This document shows, one piece after another, positions 43,314 through 52,316 of a stretch of 58,198 nt of DNA. This DNA comes from Burkholderia sp. Bp8992. GTDB taxonomy: Bacteria; Pseudomonadota; Gammaproteobacteria; Burkholderiales; Burkholderiaceae. Made by a program: the position numbers and the translations under genes. The DNA is taken from NCBI RefSeq assembly GCF_003853705.1, contig NZ_QTQI01000038.1:1-58198 (forward strand), read 5' to 3'. The notes below the pieces were generated by a model. That model was not told the origin of the DNA and ran no database searches. It saw only the letters and a list, made by a program, of their open reading frames with translations. How positions within the stretch are numbered: the stretch's first letter is position 1; the number at the start of each line of letters is the position of its first letter.

Positions 43314-44036
43314 ATGCCATGCCAATTACCGCTCGTCTTTTTGCCCGCAATGCCCTGCGACGGACGCATGTATGCCGATCAACTCGAAGGGTTGAGCGAT
43401 CTGGTCGTACCGTCCGTCCGGATGCTGGCCTATCCTACGTTCGCTGAAAGCGCCGAGAGGCTGCTTGCTTCTATTGATGGCCCGTTCATCATTGCAGGCA
43501 CGGCCTACGGTGGCTGTATTGCGATGGAAGTAGTCGCGCGGGCGGCCCAGCGCGTGCGTGGACTGTGGTTGATGAACTGTCAGCCCGGATTACATCCGTA
43601 TCCGGATCGTGTTCGCGACACCAGCCGAAGGATTCTGGTGGGGGAGCATGAACAAGTTATCGCCGAGTTTGCCGAAAATGCCATTCCCCCTGTAGATGTC
43701 AGGTCAAGAGCAGCGTTTGTTCAAATGGCTCGCGATACAGGTGCTGACATGTTCGCACGACAATCCGATGCGACTTTGACTCGCTCGGATCATTGGTCGA
43801 CGCTGGCCACGAGTGCGATTCCGACACTTCTCATATGGGGCGAGGCAGACCGTTTCGTTCCGGTCGATGTCGGCCGTCGGATCGCCAAGCTGATGCCGCA
43901 TGCCCGCTTCGAGACGCTGGAAGGATGCGGGCACTTTCCGACGCTGGAGCGGCCGTCGCTTTGTACCGACATTGCTCGGCGCTGGCTGATAGAGCGGGTT
44001 ATCGGTAACCCCGTCGACGGCATCGCAGCCAGATGA
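43314..44036 (+). CDS. Alpha/beta hydrolase-fold protein lacking the serine nucleophile
   Basis: The 240-residue protein has hydrolase-fold markers: LPAMPCDGRMYADQL, the nucleophile elbow IAGTAYGG (62-66 region), LLIWGEADRFVP (Asp179) and EGCGHFPTLERP (His207). The elbow has Ala64 (codon GCC) where Gly-x-Ser-x-Gly hydrolases have Ser, so normal esterase chemistry is not expected. The ATG at 43314 has no strong Shine-Dalgarno sequence, and an upstream extension looks non-coding. Codon use is less G/C-biased than that of neighbours, and the gene lies between the two glutaminase-end repeats. Confidence 0.75.
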   Translation: MPCQLPLVFLPAMPCDGRMYADQLEGLSDLVVPSVRMLAYPTFAESAERLLASIDGPFIIAGTAYGGCIAMEVVARAAQRVRGLWLMNCQPGLHPYPDRVRDTSRRILVGEHEQVIAEFAENAIPPVDVRSRAAFVQMARDTGADMFARQSDATLTRSDHWSTLATSAIPTLLIWGEADRFVPVDVGRRIAKLMPHARFETLEGCGHFPTLERPSLCTDIARRWLIERVIGNPVDGIAAR

Positions 44037-44132
44037 GAGAACCCCGAAACTGTCGGGCGAGAACCGGCCATTCTTGGTCGCTCAATAAGGTTGTATCGTT
44101 CGTCGATAATCGATTCTGTCTCTACCCTCTAC

Positions 44133-44582
44133 ATGACCACTATTTACGACACCATCGTCTGGTTGCAGTCGAATACCAGTGCGGAGCAATTTCCGATCGC
44201 TGAATTTTCTGCCGACACCGACATGGCGACCATGGGATGGGTGTCCTTGACGAGCACAGATCGACCGGAAATCGTCGTTACGCAGGTAACGGCAGAAGAG
44301 TTCCGCGCGATAGCGGATGGTACGGACGGTTATCTTGCTATTGAACGCCGGGTAAACGCCGCGCTTAAGCGGTCCGATTTCAAGTGCTCATGGCTGGCGC
44401 GTGTTGAAGAAGTTGGCTCGAACGTCGCAGGCGGGTCGTTCCAGACGTTTCGGGAGACGTATCGGCCACCAAAATTGTTTTTCCGAGACATTCTTCACAG
44501 TGACTCACTGGCGCAGGAGGTCAGTCGTACGACTCGCTCCGAGTTCGAGCGTAACGGTGGAAAAGTCACTGTTCTCCAGTGA
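44133..44582 (+). CDS. Hypothetical protein (149 aa)
   Basis: The protein begins MTTIYDTIVWLQSNTSAEQF, is soluble and mixed alpha/beta, with no cysteine motif, signal or membrane span. I do not recognise a family. The ATG at 44133 is preferred to an upstream TTG at 44091. The gene is A/T-richer than the surrounding genome and sits inside the 1.56-kb interval flanked by glutaminase-end repeats, consistent with recently acquired DNA. Confidence 0.55.
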   Translation: MTTIYDTIVWLQSNTSAEQFPIAEFSADTDMATMGWVSLTSTDRPEIVVTQVTAEEFRAIADGTDGYLAIERRVNAALKRSDFKCSWLARVEEVGSNVAGGSFQTFRETYRPPKLFFRDILHSDSLAQEVSRTTRSEFERNGGKVTVLQ

Positions 44583-44607
44583 CCCGTCCAGCAACCCGGC
44601 GCACCGC

Positions 44608-44720
44608 CGCGCCGATATGAATCGACCGCCGTTGCGCCAGGTGAGGCATGCCTCACCCCAACGCCTCAAAAAATCGACCTTCCCGTATAAGTCGTCAACC
44701 ACTCCAGCGCCAGCGTCCCC
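44608..44720. repeat. Right copy of the imperfect direct repeat (glutaminase 3' end)
   Basis: Aligns with 43048-43160 at a constant offset of 1560 bp; the best block is AAATCGACC...CGTATAAGTCGTCAACC (from 44671). The two differ at many positions, so the duplication is not recent. The interval between the copies holds two genes of unlike composition. Confidence 0.55.
44640..44657. terminator. 18-bp perfect palindrome after glutaminase
   Basis: GGTGAGGCATGCCTCACC, a perfect inverted repeat, lies nine bases beyond the glutaminase stop codon. It probably folds as a 7-bp stem with a CATG loop. No T run is seen. The left repeat copy does not preserve it. Confidence 0.4.
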
Positions 44721-45580
44721 GCCAGCGAGTTCCCGTTCGCATCGAGCCCCGGCGCCCACACGCACACGGCCATCTCACCCGGCAGCACCGCGACGATCCC
44801 GCCGCCGACGCCGCTCTTCGCCGGCAGCCCGACGCGATACACGAAATCGCCGGCCGCATCGTAGGTGCCGCAGGTCAGCATCAGCGCCGACAGCCGCTTC
44901 GCCGAACTCGAATCGACGACCCGCTCGCCCGTCACCGGTGCGACGCCGCCGTTCGCAAGAAACAGCGCGGCGCTGGCCAGCTCGACGCAGTTCATCTCGA
45001 TCGCACACTGGCGGCAATACGCGTCGATCACGGTATCGGGCGGCATCTGCATGTTGCCGAAGCTCGCCATGAAATGCGCCATCGCACGATTGCGCTCCGC
45101 GTGCTGCAACTCCGACAGCGCGACCCGCGAGTCGTAGTCGATGTCGTTCGCGCCGATCAGCCGCCGCACGAACTCGACGAGCGCCGTCTCGGCCTTCACG
45201 AAGCGGCGGCACAGGACGTCGGTGACGACCAGCGCGCCCGCGTTGATGAACGGATTGCGCGGCTTGCCGCGCTCGCTTTCGAGCTGGACGAGCGAATTGA
45301 ACGCGGTGCCGGACGGCTCGCGGCCGACCCGTTCCCACAGCTCGTCGCCCAGCAGCTGGAACGCGAGCGTGCACGCGAACAGCTTCGAGATGCTCTGGAT
45401 CGAGAAGCGCTCGCGCGCGTCGCCGACCGTGTAAACGTTTCCGTCGAGCGTCACGACGGCCATCCCGAACTTGTCGGCAGGCACTTTCGCGAGTTCGGGA
45501 ATATAGTCGGCAACCCGTCCCTGGCCGATCCAGGGGGCGAGTTCGGTATGGATGCGTTCGAGAATCGATTGGTAATTCAT
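44666..45580 (-). CDS. glsA: Glutaminase (serine-type, GlsA/YbaS family)
   Basis: The 304-residue protein has the beta-lactamase-like glutaminase fold. SIQSISKLFA contains the catalytic Ser-x-x-Lys, and conserved segments NPFINAGALVVTD and GVGGGIVAVLPGEMAVCVWAP follow. It hydrolyses glutamine to glutamate and ammonia in the cytoplasm and supports acid resistance in some bacteria. The ATG at 45580 was used; a GTG sits one codon before. It is divergent from the response-regulator gene. Its 3' end is duplicated 1.56 kb away. Confidence 0.94.
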   Translation of the reverse strand: MNYQSILERIHTELAPWIGQGRVADYIPELAKVPADKFGMAVVTLDGNVYTVGDARERFSIQSISKLFACTLAFQLLGDELWERVGREPSGTAFNSLVQLESERGKPRNPFINAGALVVTDVLCRRFVKAETALVEFVRRLIGANDIDYDSRVALSELQHAERNRAMAHFMASFGNMQMPPDTVIDAYCRQCAIEMNCVELASAALFLANGGVAPVTGERVVDSSSAKRLSALMLTCGTYDAAGDFVYRVGLPAKSGVGGGIVAVLPGEMAVCVWAPGLDANGNSLAGTLALEWLTTYTGRSIF

Positions 45581-45804
45581 CACGTCGGGCGGGGTAGAAG
45601 CAGAGCCGGGGATTCCGGCGAGCCCGTATGGAACCGCCCCGGCGCCGATTCGTCAAGCGCGGCCTGCATCGCGCCCTTATTTTCAAGACCGGCAAACAGG
45701 CAAGCGGCGGGCGCAGTATCATGCGGTACGTTTCGGCCGAGGGCCGGCGTCCGGCACGGGCCGGCGCCGTCGCCGCGGCCTTCCTGATGATCCGACCGCT
45801 GCCC

Positions 45805-46515
45805 ATGTCTTTTCGTATCCTGCTCGTCGAAGACGACACCCGCCTGTCCACGCTGATCGCCGGCTACCTGCGCAAGAACGACTACGAAGTCGACACTGTG
45901 CTGCATGGCGACGCCGCGGTGCCGGCGATCCTGTCCATTCGTCCCGATCTCGTCATCCTCGACGTGAACCTGCCGGGCAAGGACGGCTTCGAAATCTGCC
46001 GCGAGGCGCGCAAGCAGTACGACGGCGTGATCATCATGGTGACGGCGCGCGACGAGCCGTTCGACGAACTGCTCGGCCTCGAATTCGGCGCGGACGACTA
46101 CGTGCACAAGCCGGTCGAGCCGCGCATCCTGCTCGCGCGGATCAAGGCGCAGCTGCGCCGCGCGCCCGTGCGCGCGACCGAGAATGCCGCGCCGCAGCCC
46201 GAGCGCTACGCGTTCGGCAAGTTCTCGATCGATCGCACCGACCGCACCGTCGTGCTGCCCGACGGCAGCACGCCCGACCTGACGTCGGCCGAATTCGACC
46301 TGCTGTGGGCGCTCGTGTGCCATGCGGGCGAAGTCGTCAGCCGCGACGACCTGATGCTGCAGTTGCGCGGCGTCGAATTCGACGGCCTCGACCGCACGAT
46401 CGACGGGCGCATCTCGAAGCTGCGTCGCAAGCTGCGCGACGACGCGAGCAACCCGCAGCGGATCAAGACGATCCGCAGCAAGGGTTATCAATTCAGCAAG
46501 CACGCGTGGGAATGA
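45805..46515 (+). CDS. OmpR-type response regulator (RstA-like)
   Basis: The 236-residue protein has a receiver domain with ILLVEDD acidic pocket, phospho-acceptor Asp in LVILDVNLPG, Thr in MVTARDE and Lys in HKPVEP. A winged-helix DNA-binding domain follows (about 125-235, LTSAEFDLLWALVCHAGEVVSRDDL). The ATG at 45805 opens the conserved MSFRILLVEDD; the upstream frame is unlike a receiver. It is followed 64 bp later by its histidine kinase. Confidence 0.93.
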   Translation: MSFRILLVEDDTRLSTLIAGYLRKNDYEVDTVLHGDAAVPAILSIRPDLVILDVNLPGKDGFEICREARKQYDGVIIMVTARDEPFDELLGLEFGADDYVHKPVEPRILLARIKAQLRRAPVRATENAAPQPERYAFGKFSIDRTDRTVVLPDGSTPDLTSAEFDLLWALVCHAGEVVSRDDLMLQLRGVEFDGLDRTIDGRISKLRRKLRDDASNPQRIKTIRSKGYQFSKHAWE

Positions 46516-46579
46516 CGCCGCCCGCGCGCGACGCCGTCACGTTCCGCGCGGGCATTCCGCCCGCCGGCCGGGAGCCGCG

Positions 46580-47710
46580 ATGATTCGACGAACCCGTTCG
46601 CACCCCGATGCACCGCCGCTGCCGACGCTGCGCTACGTCAAATGGCGCTGGCTGCATTTCCGCCGCGCATGGACCGACACGCGCGCCGACCGTATACCGA
46701 GCTGGTCGCGCCTGTATGTGCGCACCTACCTGCACCTGCTCGGCCTCGTCCTGCTGACCGCGCTGGTGCCGGCGCTCGCGCTGTGCGTCGAATTGTCGCC
46801 GCAAATCGTGTGGCATGCGTTCGACTCGCTGCCGGGCGATATCTGGATCGTGCTCGCGTTCGTGTTCGCCGCGCCCGCGCTCGCCGCGTACCGGTGGATG
46901 CGGCCCGTCTGGTCGGATCTGGTGATGGTGCGCGAACGCGCGATCGACTTCACGGGCGGGCGCTTCAACACGCGTGCACGTGAATCGCACAGCGTGATCA
47001 TCGGCCCGCTCGCGCGCACGCTGAATGCGCTCGCGATGCGCATGGAGCGGCTGATCGCCGCGCAGCGCGACCTGACGAACGGCATTTCGCACGAGCTGCG
47101 CACGCCGCTCGCGCGCGTGCGCTTCGCGCTCGAAATGCTGCGCGAGCCGAGTTCCGCGGCCGAGTACCAGGGCGCGCTCGAGAGCATCGCGCAGGACGTG
47201 ACCGAGCTCGAGGAGCTGATCGACATGAGCCTCACGTACGCGCGGCTCGAATACAGCTCGCTGCAGTCGAACCTCGAGATGACCGCGCCCGTCGCGTGGT
47301 TCGAGCATCAGGTCGACGACGCGCAACTGCTGTATCCGGAACGCGCGATCGAGTCGCGCATCGCGATCACGTCGGACCTGCGCGTGAAGATGGACCGGCG
47401 GCTGATGTCGTATGCGATGCGCAACCTGCTGCGCAACGCGAGCAAGTACGCGAGATCGCGAATCGTCGTCGGGATCTCGCTCGTGCACGGCAACATCGGC
47501 ATCTTCGTCGAGGATGATGGCCCCGGCGTGCCCGAGAGCGAGCGCGAACGGATCTTCGATGCCTTCGTGCGCCTCGACCGCCGCACCGGCGGCTACGGGT
47601 TAGGCCTGTCGATCACGCGGCAGGTGCTCCATGCGCACAACGGCCGGATCGCGGTTGTCGATCCGGTCGAGCTCGGCGGCGCGCGCTTCGAAATCAGCTG
47701 GCCGGTCTAG
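46580..47710 (+). CDS. Sensor histidine kinase (RstB-like) with a very short sensor loop
   Basis: The 376-residue kinase has two membrane spans (about 49-72 and 88-108) joined by only about 15-18 periplasmic residues (SPQIVWHAFDSLPGD), then a HAMP-like linker. The H box is ISHELRTPLARVRFALEML, N box MRNLLRNASKYA, G1 EDDGPGVP and G2 GYGLGLSI. It partners the upstream regulator. The tiny loop suggests sensing within the membrane or through an accessory protein, not by a periplasmic ligand domain. Confidence 0.92.
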   Translation: MIRRTRSHPDAPPLPTLRYVKWRWLHFRRAWTDTRADRIPSWSRLYVRTYLHLLGLVLLTALVPALALCVELSPQIVWHAFDSLPGDIWIVLAFVFAAPALAAYRWMRPVWSDLVMVRERAIDFTGGRFNTRARESHSVIIGPLARTLNALAMRMERLIAAQRDLTNGISHELRTPLARVRFALEMLREPSSAAEYQGALESIAQDVTELEELIDMSLTYARLEYSSLQSNLEMTAPVAWFEHQVDDAQLLYPERAIESRIAITSDLRVKMDRRLMSYAMRNLLRNASKYARSRIVVGISLVHGNIGIFVEDDGPGVPESERERIFDAFVRLDRRTGGYGLGLSITRQVLHAHNGRIAVVDPVELGGARFEISWPV

Positions 47711-47914
47711 CAATTCCGCGCGCGAGGTCCGATCCTCGATCGCCGCGATGGCGGCGCGCTTCGATTGGACGCGCGTCGCCGACGATTCCTGCCGTCCCTT
47801 TCCCTCGTTGATGCCTTTTTTAGCCGCAATCGGACGAAGATTCGTTTGCGGCATGCGCACGCTTTGCATTACGATTGCATTTGCAACTATAAATCGTGTG
47901 CGAGGTCACGCATC

Positions 47915-48541
47915 ATGCGGCTGCTGAACATCGTGTCTTCTCCGCGCGGCGTCCGGTCGGCGTCAATCGCGGTCGCCAGTGCGTTTGTCGATGCGTGCCG
48001 CAACGCGAACGCGCTGCTCGACGTCGATACGCTGAATGTCTGGGACGCGGACTTGCCGGACTTCGACAGCGAGGCGATCGGCGCGAAGTACAAAGGCGTC
48101 GCCAACGAACCGATGAATGCCGCCGAGCAGTCGGCCTGGCTGCGGATTCAGTCGCTAGTGAAGCGGTTTCAGGAGGCGGACCGGATCGTTGTCGGCGTGC
48201 CGATGTGGAATTTCGGTTATCCGTACAAACTCAAGCAACTGATCGATCTCGTCAGCCAGCGGAACATGCTGTTCACGTTCGACGGTGCCGCCTATGGCCC
48301 GCTGCTGAAGATTCCGCGCGCGCTGGTCATCCATGTTCGCGGACAGAGCGGGGAAACCGGTGCGGGGCGTCTCGACACCCCCGGGTTCGGGCATCAGGCC
48401 GATTACATCGAATTCTGGCTGAAGTTCATCGGCGTGGACGAGGTCAGGAGCCTGACCGTCGAACACACGTGGAATGCGAGGGCGCGCGACAGCATCGAGC
48501 GGGCGCAAGCGCGGGCGGTGGCGATGGCCGCGGAATTCTGA
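47915..48541 (+). CDS. FMN-dependent NADH azoreductase
   Basis: The 208-residue flavodoxin-like protein starts MRLLNIVSSPRGVRSASIAVA (phosphate-binding loop) and has VGVPMWNFGYPYKLKQLIDLV, the FMN-binding segment typical of AzoR. It reduces quinones and azo compounds using NADH in the cytoplasm. The upstream stretch is A/T-rich (ATTTGCAACTATAAATCG) and promoter-like. A strong hairpin terminator lies 37 bp after the stop. Confidence 0.9.
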   Translation: MRLLNIVSSPRGVRSASIAVASAFVDACRNANALLDVDTLNVWDADLPDFDSEAIGAKYKGVANEPMNAAEQSAWLRIQSLVKRFQEADRIVVGVPMWNFGYPYKLKQLIDLVSQRNMLFTFDGAAYGPLLKIPRALVIHVRGQSGETGAGRLDTPGFGHQADYIEFWLKFIGVDEVRSLTVEHTWNARARDSIERAQARAVAMAAEF

Positions 48542-48577
48542 TCGGGAGTTCGAAGGCAGGACGGCAACGCGGCAACA

Positions 48578-48601
48578 CGGATGCCGCCGAAGCGGCATCC
48601 G
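48578..48601. terminator. Hairpin between azoreductase and patatin genes
   Basis: CGGATGCCGC-CGAA-GCGGCATCCG is a perfect 10-bp stem with a stable CGAA tetraloop, in the 67-bp gap between convergent genes. A weak T-rich stretch follows on the minus strand only. Confidence 0.6.
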
Positions 48602-48608
48602 CGCATGC

Positions 48609-51011
48609 TCAGTACGTACGGCCGAGCTGCAGATAGAAGTTGCGCCGGCCGCTCGGCGCAAGCGCCACGCCGATATAGACGGGCCCGAACGCGGTCGACA
48701 GGCTCGTGAAGAACGTATAGCTCTGCTTGAGTGCGCCGCCGCCGATCTGCTGCCCGCTCGACCACACGTTGCCGACTTCCGCGCTGGCGCCGATCGACAG
48801 CGCCTTGACCGGCGACGCGTTGAACGTCATCAACTGGTTCATGTAGGTTACCTGCGCATACGCGAGCTCGTTGCCGTTCAGCTGGTCGGCCGCATACGCG
48901 GACAGGTGCTGGAAGCCGCCGAGCGTGAAATTGAACGCGTTGATCAGGTTGGTGCCGCCGATGCTCTTGCCGCCTTCGATCGTCGCGCTGATGCTGTGCC
49001 GGCCGAACTGCTGCGCGACCATCGCCTTGCCGTAGATCTCGGTGTAGGGCGCGTTGTTGATGCTGTCGTCGAACGACGACGCCGAGCCCCCGTTGCGCGA
49101 CACCAGCGAGCGTTCGATACGCAGCTCGGTGAAATAACCCTTGCGCGGGAACAGCGGATCGTCGAGCTGGTCGATGACGAGCCGCGCGCGCGCGGTCAGC
49201 GCCTGCGACGTGAAGCTTGGCCACAGCAGCGTCTGGCCGCTCCCGTCGTCCAACGGCACGTTGTAGGTCGGCGAACCGTGTCCGGTCACGTAACCGACGC
49301 CGATCCGGAAATCGCCGAGCCGCCCGATCGGCAGGCCGAGATCGAGCCCGGCGCGTGCCGTCTGCATCAGGTACTGCGTGATCTTCACGTTGCCGCTGTC
49401 GTCGTACAGGTTCGCGTAGCGGCGCTGGTATTCCGCGTAGGGCGACAGGTAGACGCCGTAGGCGGCCGGCAGCGGCTGGCGCAATTCGATGCGCGCCGAC
49501 TGCAGGTCGCTGCCGATCGTCGTGTCCGCGCGGAATTCGAGCCCCGATTCGGTGAGCCAGGGCCGCCGGTAGCCGACGTGCAGGCGGAAGCCGCCCTCGT
49601 CGGTCGAGCTGCTCGACATGCCGAGCCCGAACAGCAGGAAATTCGGCCCCCAGTACTTCTCGCGCGCGTTGATCTCGAGCACGTTGTCGTCGCCGTGGCT
49701 CACGATCTGCTGCGTGACGCTCTCGAAATTGCCGCCCGTCGTGAGCCCGAGCAGGTCCTGGCTGACGGTCTGCGGATCGTAGGTATCGCCGGGCTTCACG
49801 TGCAGCGCATTGCTGACGACGCGCTTCGGCACGCCGCCGCTGGTCTGGATGTCGATGCGCGTGATCCGGATCGGCGGCGGCAGCGGCTGCGCGTGCGCCG
49901 ACCGGTAGGCGGCGTACTGCTCCGGCGTGAGCGCGAAACGCTGCAGCTTCGGCAGCGCGGCGGTCGCGGCGGCCGCGCCGGCGGCGATCGCCTGCTTCGC
50001 GTTCTGGAAATCGGTGAACGCGAGCGCGCCGAGGTCCGGCGTGAGCAGCACGTCCCGTGCGTCGAGCTGCTTGCGCTGCGCGGTCACGTTCTGGCGAATC
50101 AGGATGCCGACCATCTGCTGCATCACGTCGGCGGGCGACGCAAGCGCATCGAGCGGGCGCAGTTGCGAGCCGATGTCGACCGCGATCACGACGTTCGCGC
50201 CCATCTGCCGCGCGGTGTCGACGGGCAGGTTGCTGACGAGCCCGCCGTCCACGAGCGCGCGCCCGTTGATCTCGGCCGGCGCGAACAGGCCCGGCATCGC
50301 CATGCTCGCGCGGATCGCGAGCGGCAGCGAGCCGTGGTCGAGCACGACCATCTGGCCCGTCTGCAGGTCGGTCGCGACCGCGCGGTACGGGATCGGCAGG
50401 CGATCGAACGGCTGGTTGGTCGGCACGGCGGCCGTCCAGTTCGCGAGCAGCGCCTGCAACCGGTTGCCCTGCACGAGGCCGACCGGCGCCTTCACGCCCT
50501 TCTTGCCGAAGCCGAGCGTCAGCCCGTTGATGTACAGGCGTTCGTCTTCCCGGCTCGTTTGCGGCAGGTCCGCGCGGTCCGTCACGTCGAACGCGATATC
50601 CGCGAGGTTGACCTCCGACAGCCGCTTCTGCATCTCGCCGGCCGCCATCCCGCTCGCGTACAGGCCGCCGACCACGGCGCCCATGCTGGTGCCCGCGATG
50701 CAGTCGATCGGGATCCGGTTGTCCTCCAATACCTTCAGGACACCGAGGTGTGCGTAACCGCGCGCGCCGCCGCCGGACAGCACGAGGCCGATCGACGGCC
50801 GGCCGGCCGGGCCGCCGTCGGCCGTGCAGGCGTCCGCGGGCGCAGCGGGCCTGGCCGCGGGCGTGCCGGCTGCCGCGGCCGAGGCGGCGGGGGCAGCAGT
50901 GGGTTCGGTGGCCGGCAGCGGCTGCGCGGCGACCGTGCAGCACCAGAAGGCGACGAGCGTCGTGCAGAGCGGGCGCACCCGCGCCCAGCGGGAGGAAACG
51001 GTCGCTGTCAT
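48609..51011 (-). CDS. Type Vd (PlpD-like) patatin autotransporter
   Basis: The 800-residue protein has a signal peptide (cleavage near VAAQ) and a patatin phospholipase domain at residues about 70-300: oxyanion GGGARG (80-85), nucleophile Ser109 in GTSMG and Asp255 in DGG. A single POTRA-like segment follows (about 385-460, IRITRIDIQTSGGVPKRVVS). The C-terminus is a beta-barrel of BamA/Omp85 type (about 475-800), ending in an aromatic residue (LQLGRTY). The organisation matches PlpD of Pseudomonas, whose lipase domain is translocated by its own barrel. Both catalytic residues are present. Confidence 0.92.
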   Translation of the reverse strand: MTATVSSRWARVRPLCTTLVAFWCCTVAAQPLPATEPTAAPAASAAAAGTPAARPAAPADACTADGGPAGRPSIGLVLSGGGARGYAHLGVLKVLEDNRIPIDCIAGTSMGAVVGGLYASGMAAGEMQKRLSEVNLADIAFDVTDRADLPQTSREDERLYINGLTLGFGKKGVKAPVGLVQGNRLQALLANWTAAVPTNQPFDRLPIPYRAVATDLQTGQMVVLDHGSLPLAIRASMAMPGLFAPAEINGRALVDGGLVSNLPVDTARQMGANVVIAVDIGSQLRPLDALASPADVMQQMVGILIRQNVTAQRKQLDARDVLLTPDLGALAFTDFQNAKQAIAAGAAAATAALPKLQRFALTPEQYAAYRSAHAQPLPPPIRITRIDIQTSGGVPKRVVSNALHVKPGDTYDPQTVSQDLLGLTTGGNFESVTQQIVSHGDDNVLEINAREKYWGPNFLLFGLGMSSSSTDEGGFRLHVGYRRPWLTESGLEFRADTTIGSDLQSARIELRQPLPAAYGVYLSPYAEYQRRYANLYDDSGNVKITQYLMQTARAGLDLGLPIGRLGDFRIGVGYVTGHGSPTYNVPLDDGSGQTLLWPSFTSQALTARARLVIDQLDDPLFPRKGYFTELRIERSLVSRNGGSASSFDDSINNAPYTEIYGKAMVAQQFGRHSISATIEGGKSIGGTNLINAFNFTLGGFQHLSAYAADQLNGNELAYAQVTYMNQLMTFNASPVKALSIGASAEVGNVWSSGQQIGGGALKQSYTFFTSLSTAFGPVYIGVALAPSGRRNFYLQLGRTY

Positions 51012-51281
51012 GGTGAAAATACCTGGCGTGATCGGGCGTCTGAGGCCTGCCGGGAGCAGGCAAGACCGAGAGATTACCGTGTTTTACACGCGCAACGCGA
51101 GAGGCCGTTGTGCAGCCTGAGGCATCCGAAATGTCATTTTCGGCAATATCGTCGCGAAAAAATCATCGGAATTGCCTAAAGTATCGGAACGATTTGCCGC
51201 TAAGCTCGTGATGGGGCGGCATGGACGCGCCGCGAAAACGCGGCGCGGCTGTCCCGGCCCGTTCCTTCACAAAGGTTTGAT

Positions 51282-52316
51282 ATGTCGACACCGCTGTTCG
51301 GAAAGTTGTTTGCGCAACCCGTTGCGATCGACCCTGGAACGGCGAGTACGCAGATTTATACGCACGAGCGCGGTGTGGTGCTGAACCAGCCGTCGGTCGT
51401 CTGCTTCCGCAAGGGCGGTGCGACCGACGCGCGGCCGACGCTCGAGGCCGTCGGCGAGCTCGCGAAGGCGCTGCTCGGCCGCGAACCGGGGCATCTCGAA
51501 GCCGTGCGGCCGATGCGGCACGGTGTGATCGCCGACGCGCACGCGGCCGAGCAGATGATCCGCAGCTTCATCGACATGTCGCGCACGCGGTCGCGCTTCG
51601 GCCGCCGGGTCGAGGTCACGCTGTGCGTGCCGTCCGACGCGACGGCCGTCGAGCGCCGCGCGATTCGCGAGGCCGCGTTCGCGGCCGGTGCATCGGACGT
51701 CGAACTGATCGAGGAGTCGCTCGCGGCCGGGCTCGGCGCCGGCCTGCCGGTAACCGAGCCGGTCGGCTCGATGGTCATCGACATCGGCGGCGGGACGACC
51801 GAAGTCGCGGTGATCGCGCTCGGCGGGATCGTCTATCGCGAGGCGATCCGCGTCGGCGGCAGCCAGTTCGACGCGGCGATCGTCAACCATGTCCGCAACC
51901 TGTATGGCGTGCTGCTCGGCGAGCAGACGGCCGAGCACGTGAAGAAGACGATCGGCTCGGCCACCAGCGCGGTGCCGCGCACGTCGACGCGTGCGGTGGG
52001 GCGCAGCATCGGCGACGGCCTGCCGCGCTCGGTCGAGCTGTCCAACCACGACGTCGCGGACGCGCTGGCCGCGCCGCTGAAGCAGGTGATCGGTGCGGTG
52101 AAGTCGGTGCTGGAAAACGCGCCGGCCGAGCTCGTGACCGACATCGCCAATCGCGGCGTGGTGCTGACGGGCGGCGGCGCGCTGCTCGCCGACCTCGAGC
52201 GCCTGCTCTACGACGAGACGGGGCTGGTCGCCCGGATCGCCGACGAACCGGCCACCTGCGCGGTGCGCGGCGCCGGCGAGGCGATGGGGCGGCTGTCGAT
52301 GTGTCCGGCCGACTGA
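51282..52316 (+). CDS. MreB-like actin homologue, stand-alone
   Basis: The 344-residue protein is a full-length MreB fold: phosphate 1 motif AIDPGTASTQIYTHERG (canonical MreB has DLGTANTLI), then PMRHGVIADAHAAEQMI, LIEESLAAGLGAGLPV, VIDIGGGTTEVAVIALGGI and VLTGGGALLADLERLL. The Asp-Pro-Gly start and other changes show a divergent paralogue. No mreC, mreD or pbp2 is beside it, unlike the usual shape-determining operon. It is followed 209 bp later by a YdcF-type gene. It probably polymerises at the membrane; its cellular role is unknown. Confidence 0.88.
   Translation: MSTPLFGKLFAQPVAIDPGTASTQIYTHERGVVLNQPSVVCFRKGGATDARPTLEAVGELAKALLGREPGHLEAVRPMRHGVIADAHAAEQMIRSFIDMSRTRSRFGRRVEVTLCVPSDATAVERRAIREAAFAAGASDVELIEESLAAGLGAGLPVTEPVGSMVIDIGGGTTEVAVIALGGIVYREAIRVGGSQFDAAIVNHVRNLYGVLLGEQTAEHVKKTIGSATSAVPRTSTRAVGRSIGDGLPRSVELSNHDVADALAAPLKQVIGAVKSVLENAPAELVTDIANRGVVLTGGGALLADLERLLYDETGLVARIADEPATCAVRGAGEAMGRLSMCPAD

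Noticed and set aside
43059-43325. 88-codon minus-strand frame, with a similar frame at 44505-44765 (shared GAGxVDDLY and VDFL segments)
   Set aside because: The similarity comes from the glutaminase-end repeat read in a different frame; no ribosome site or fold supports a gene.
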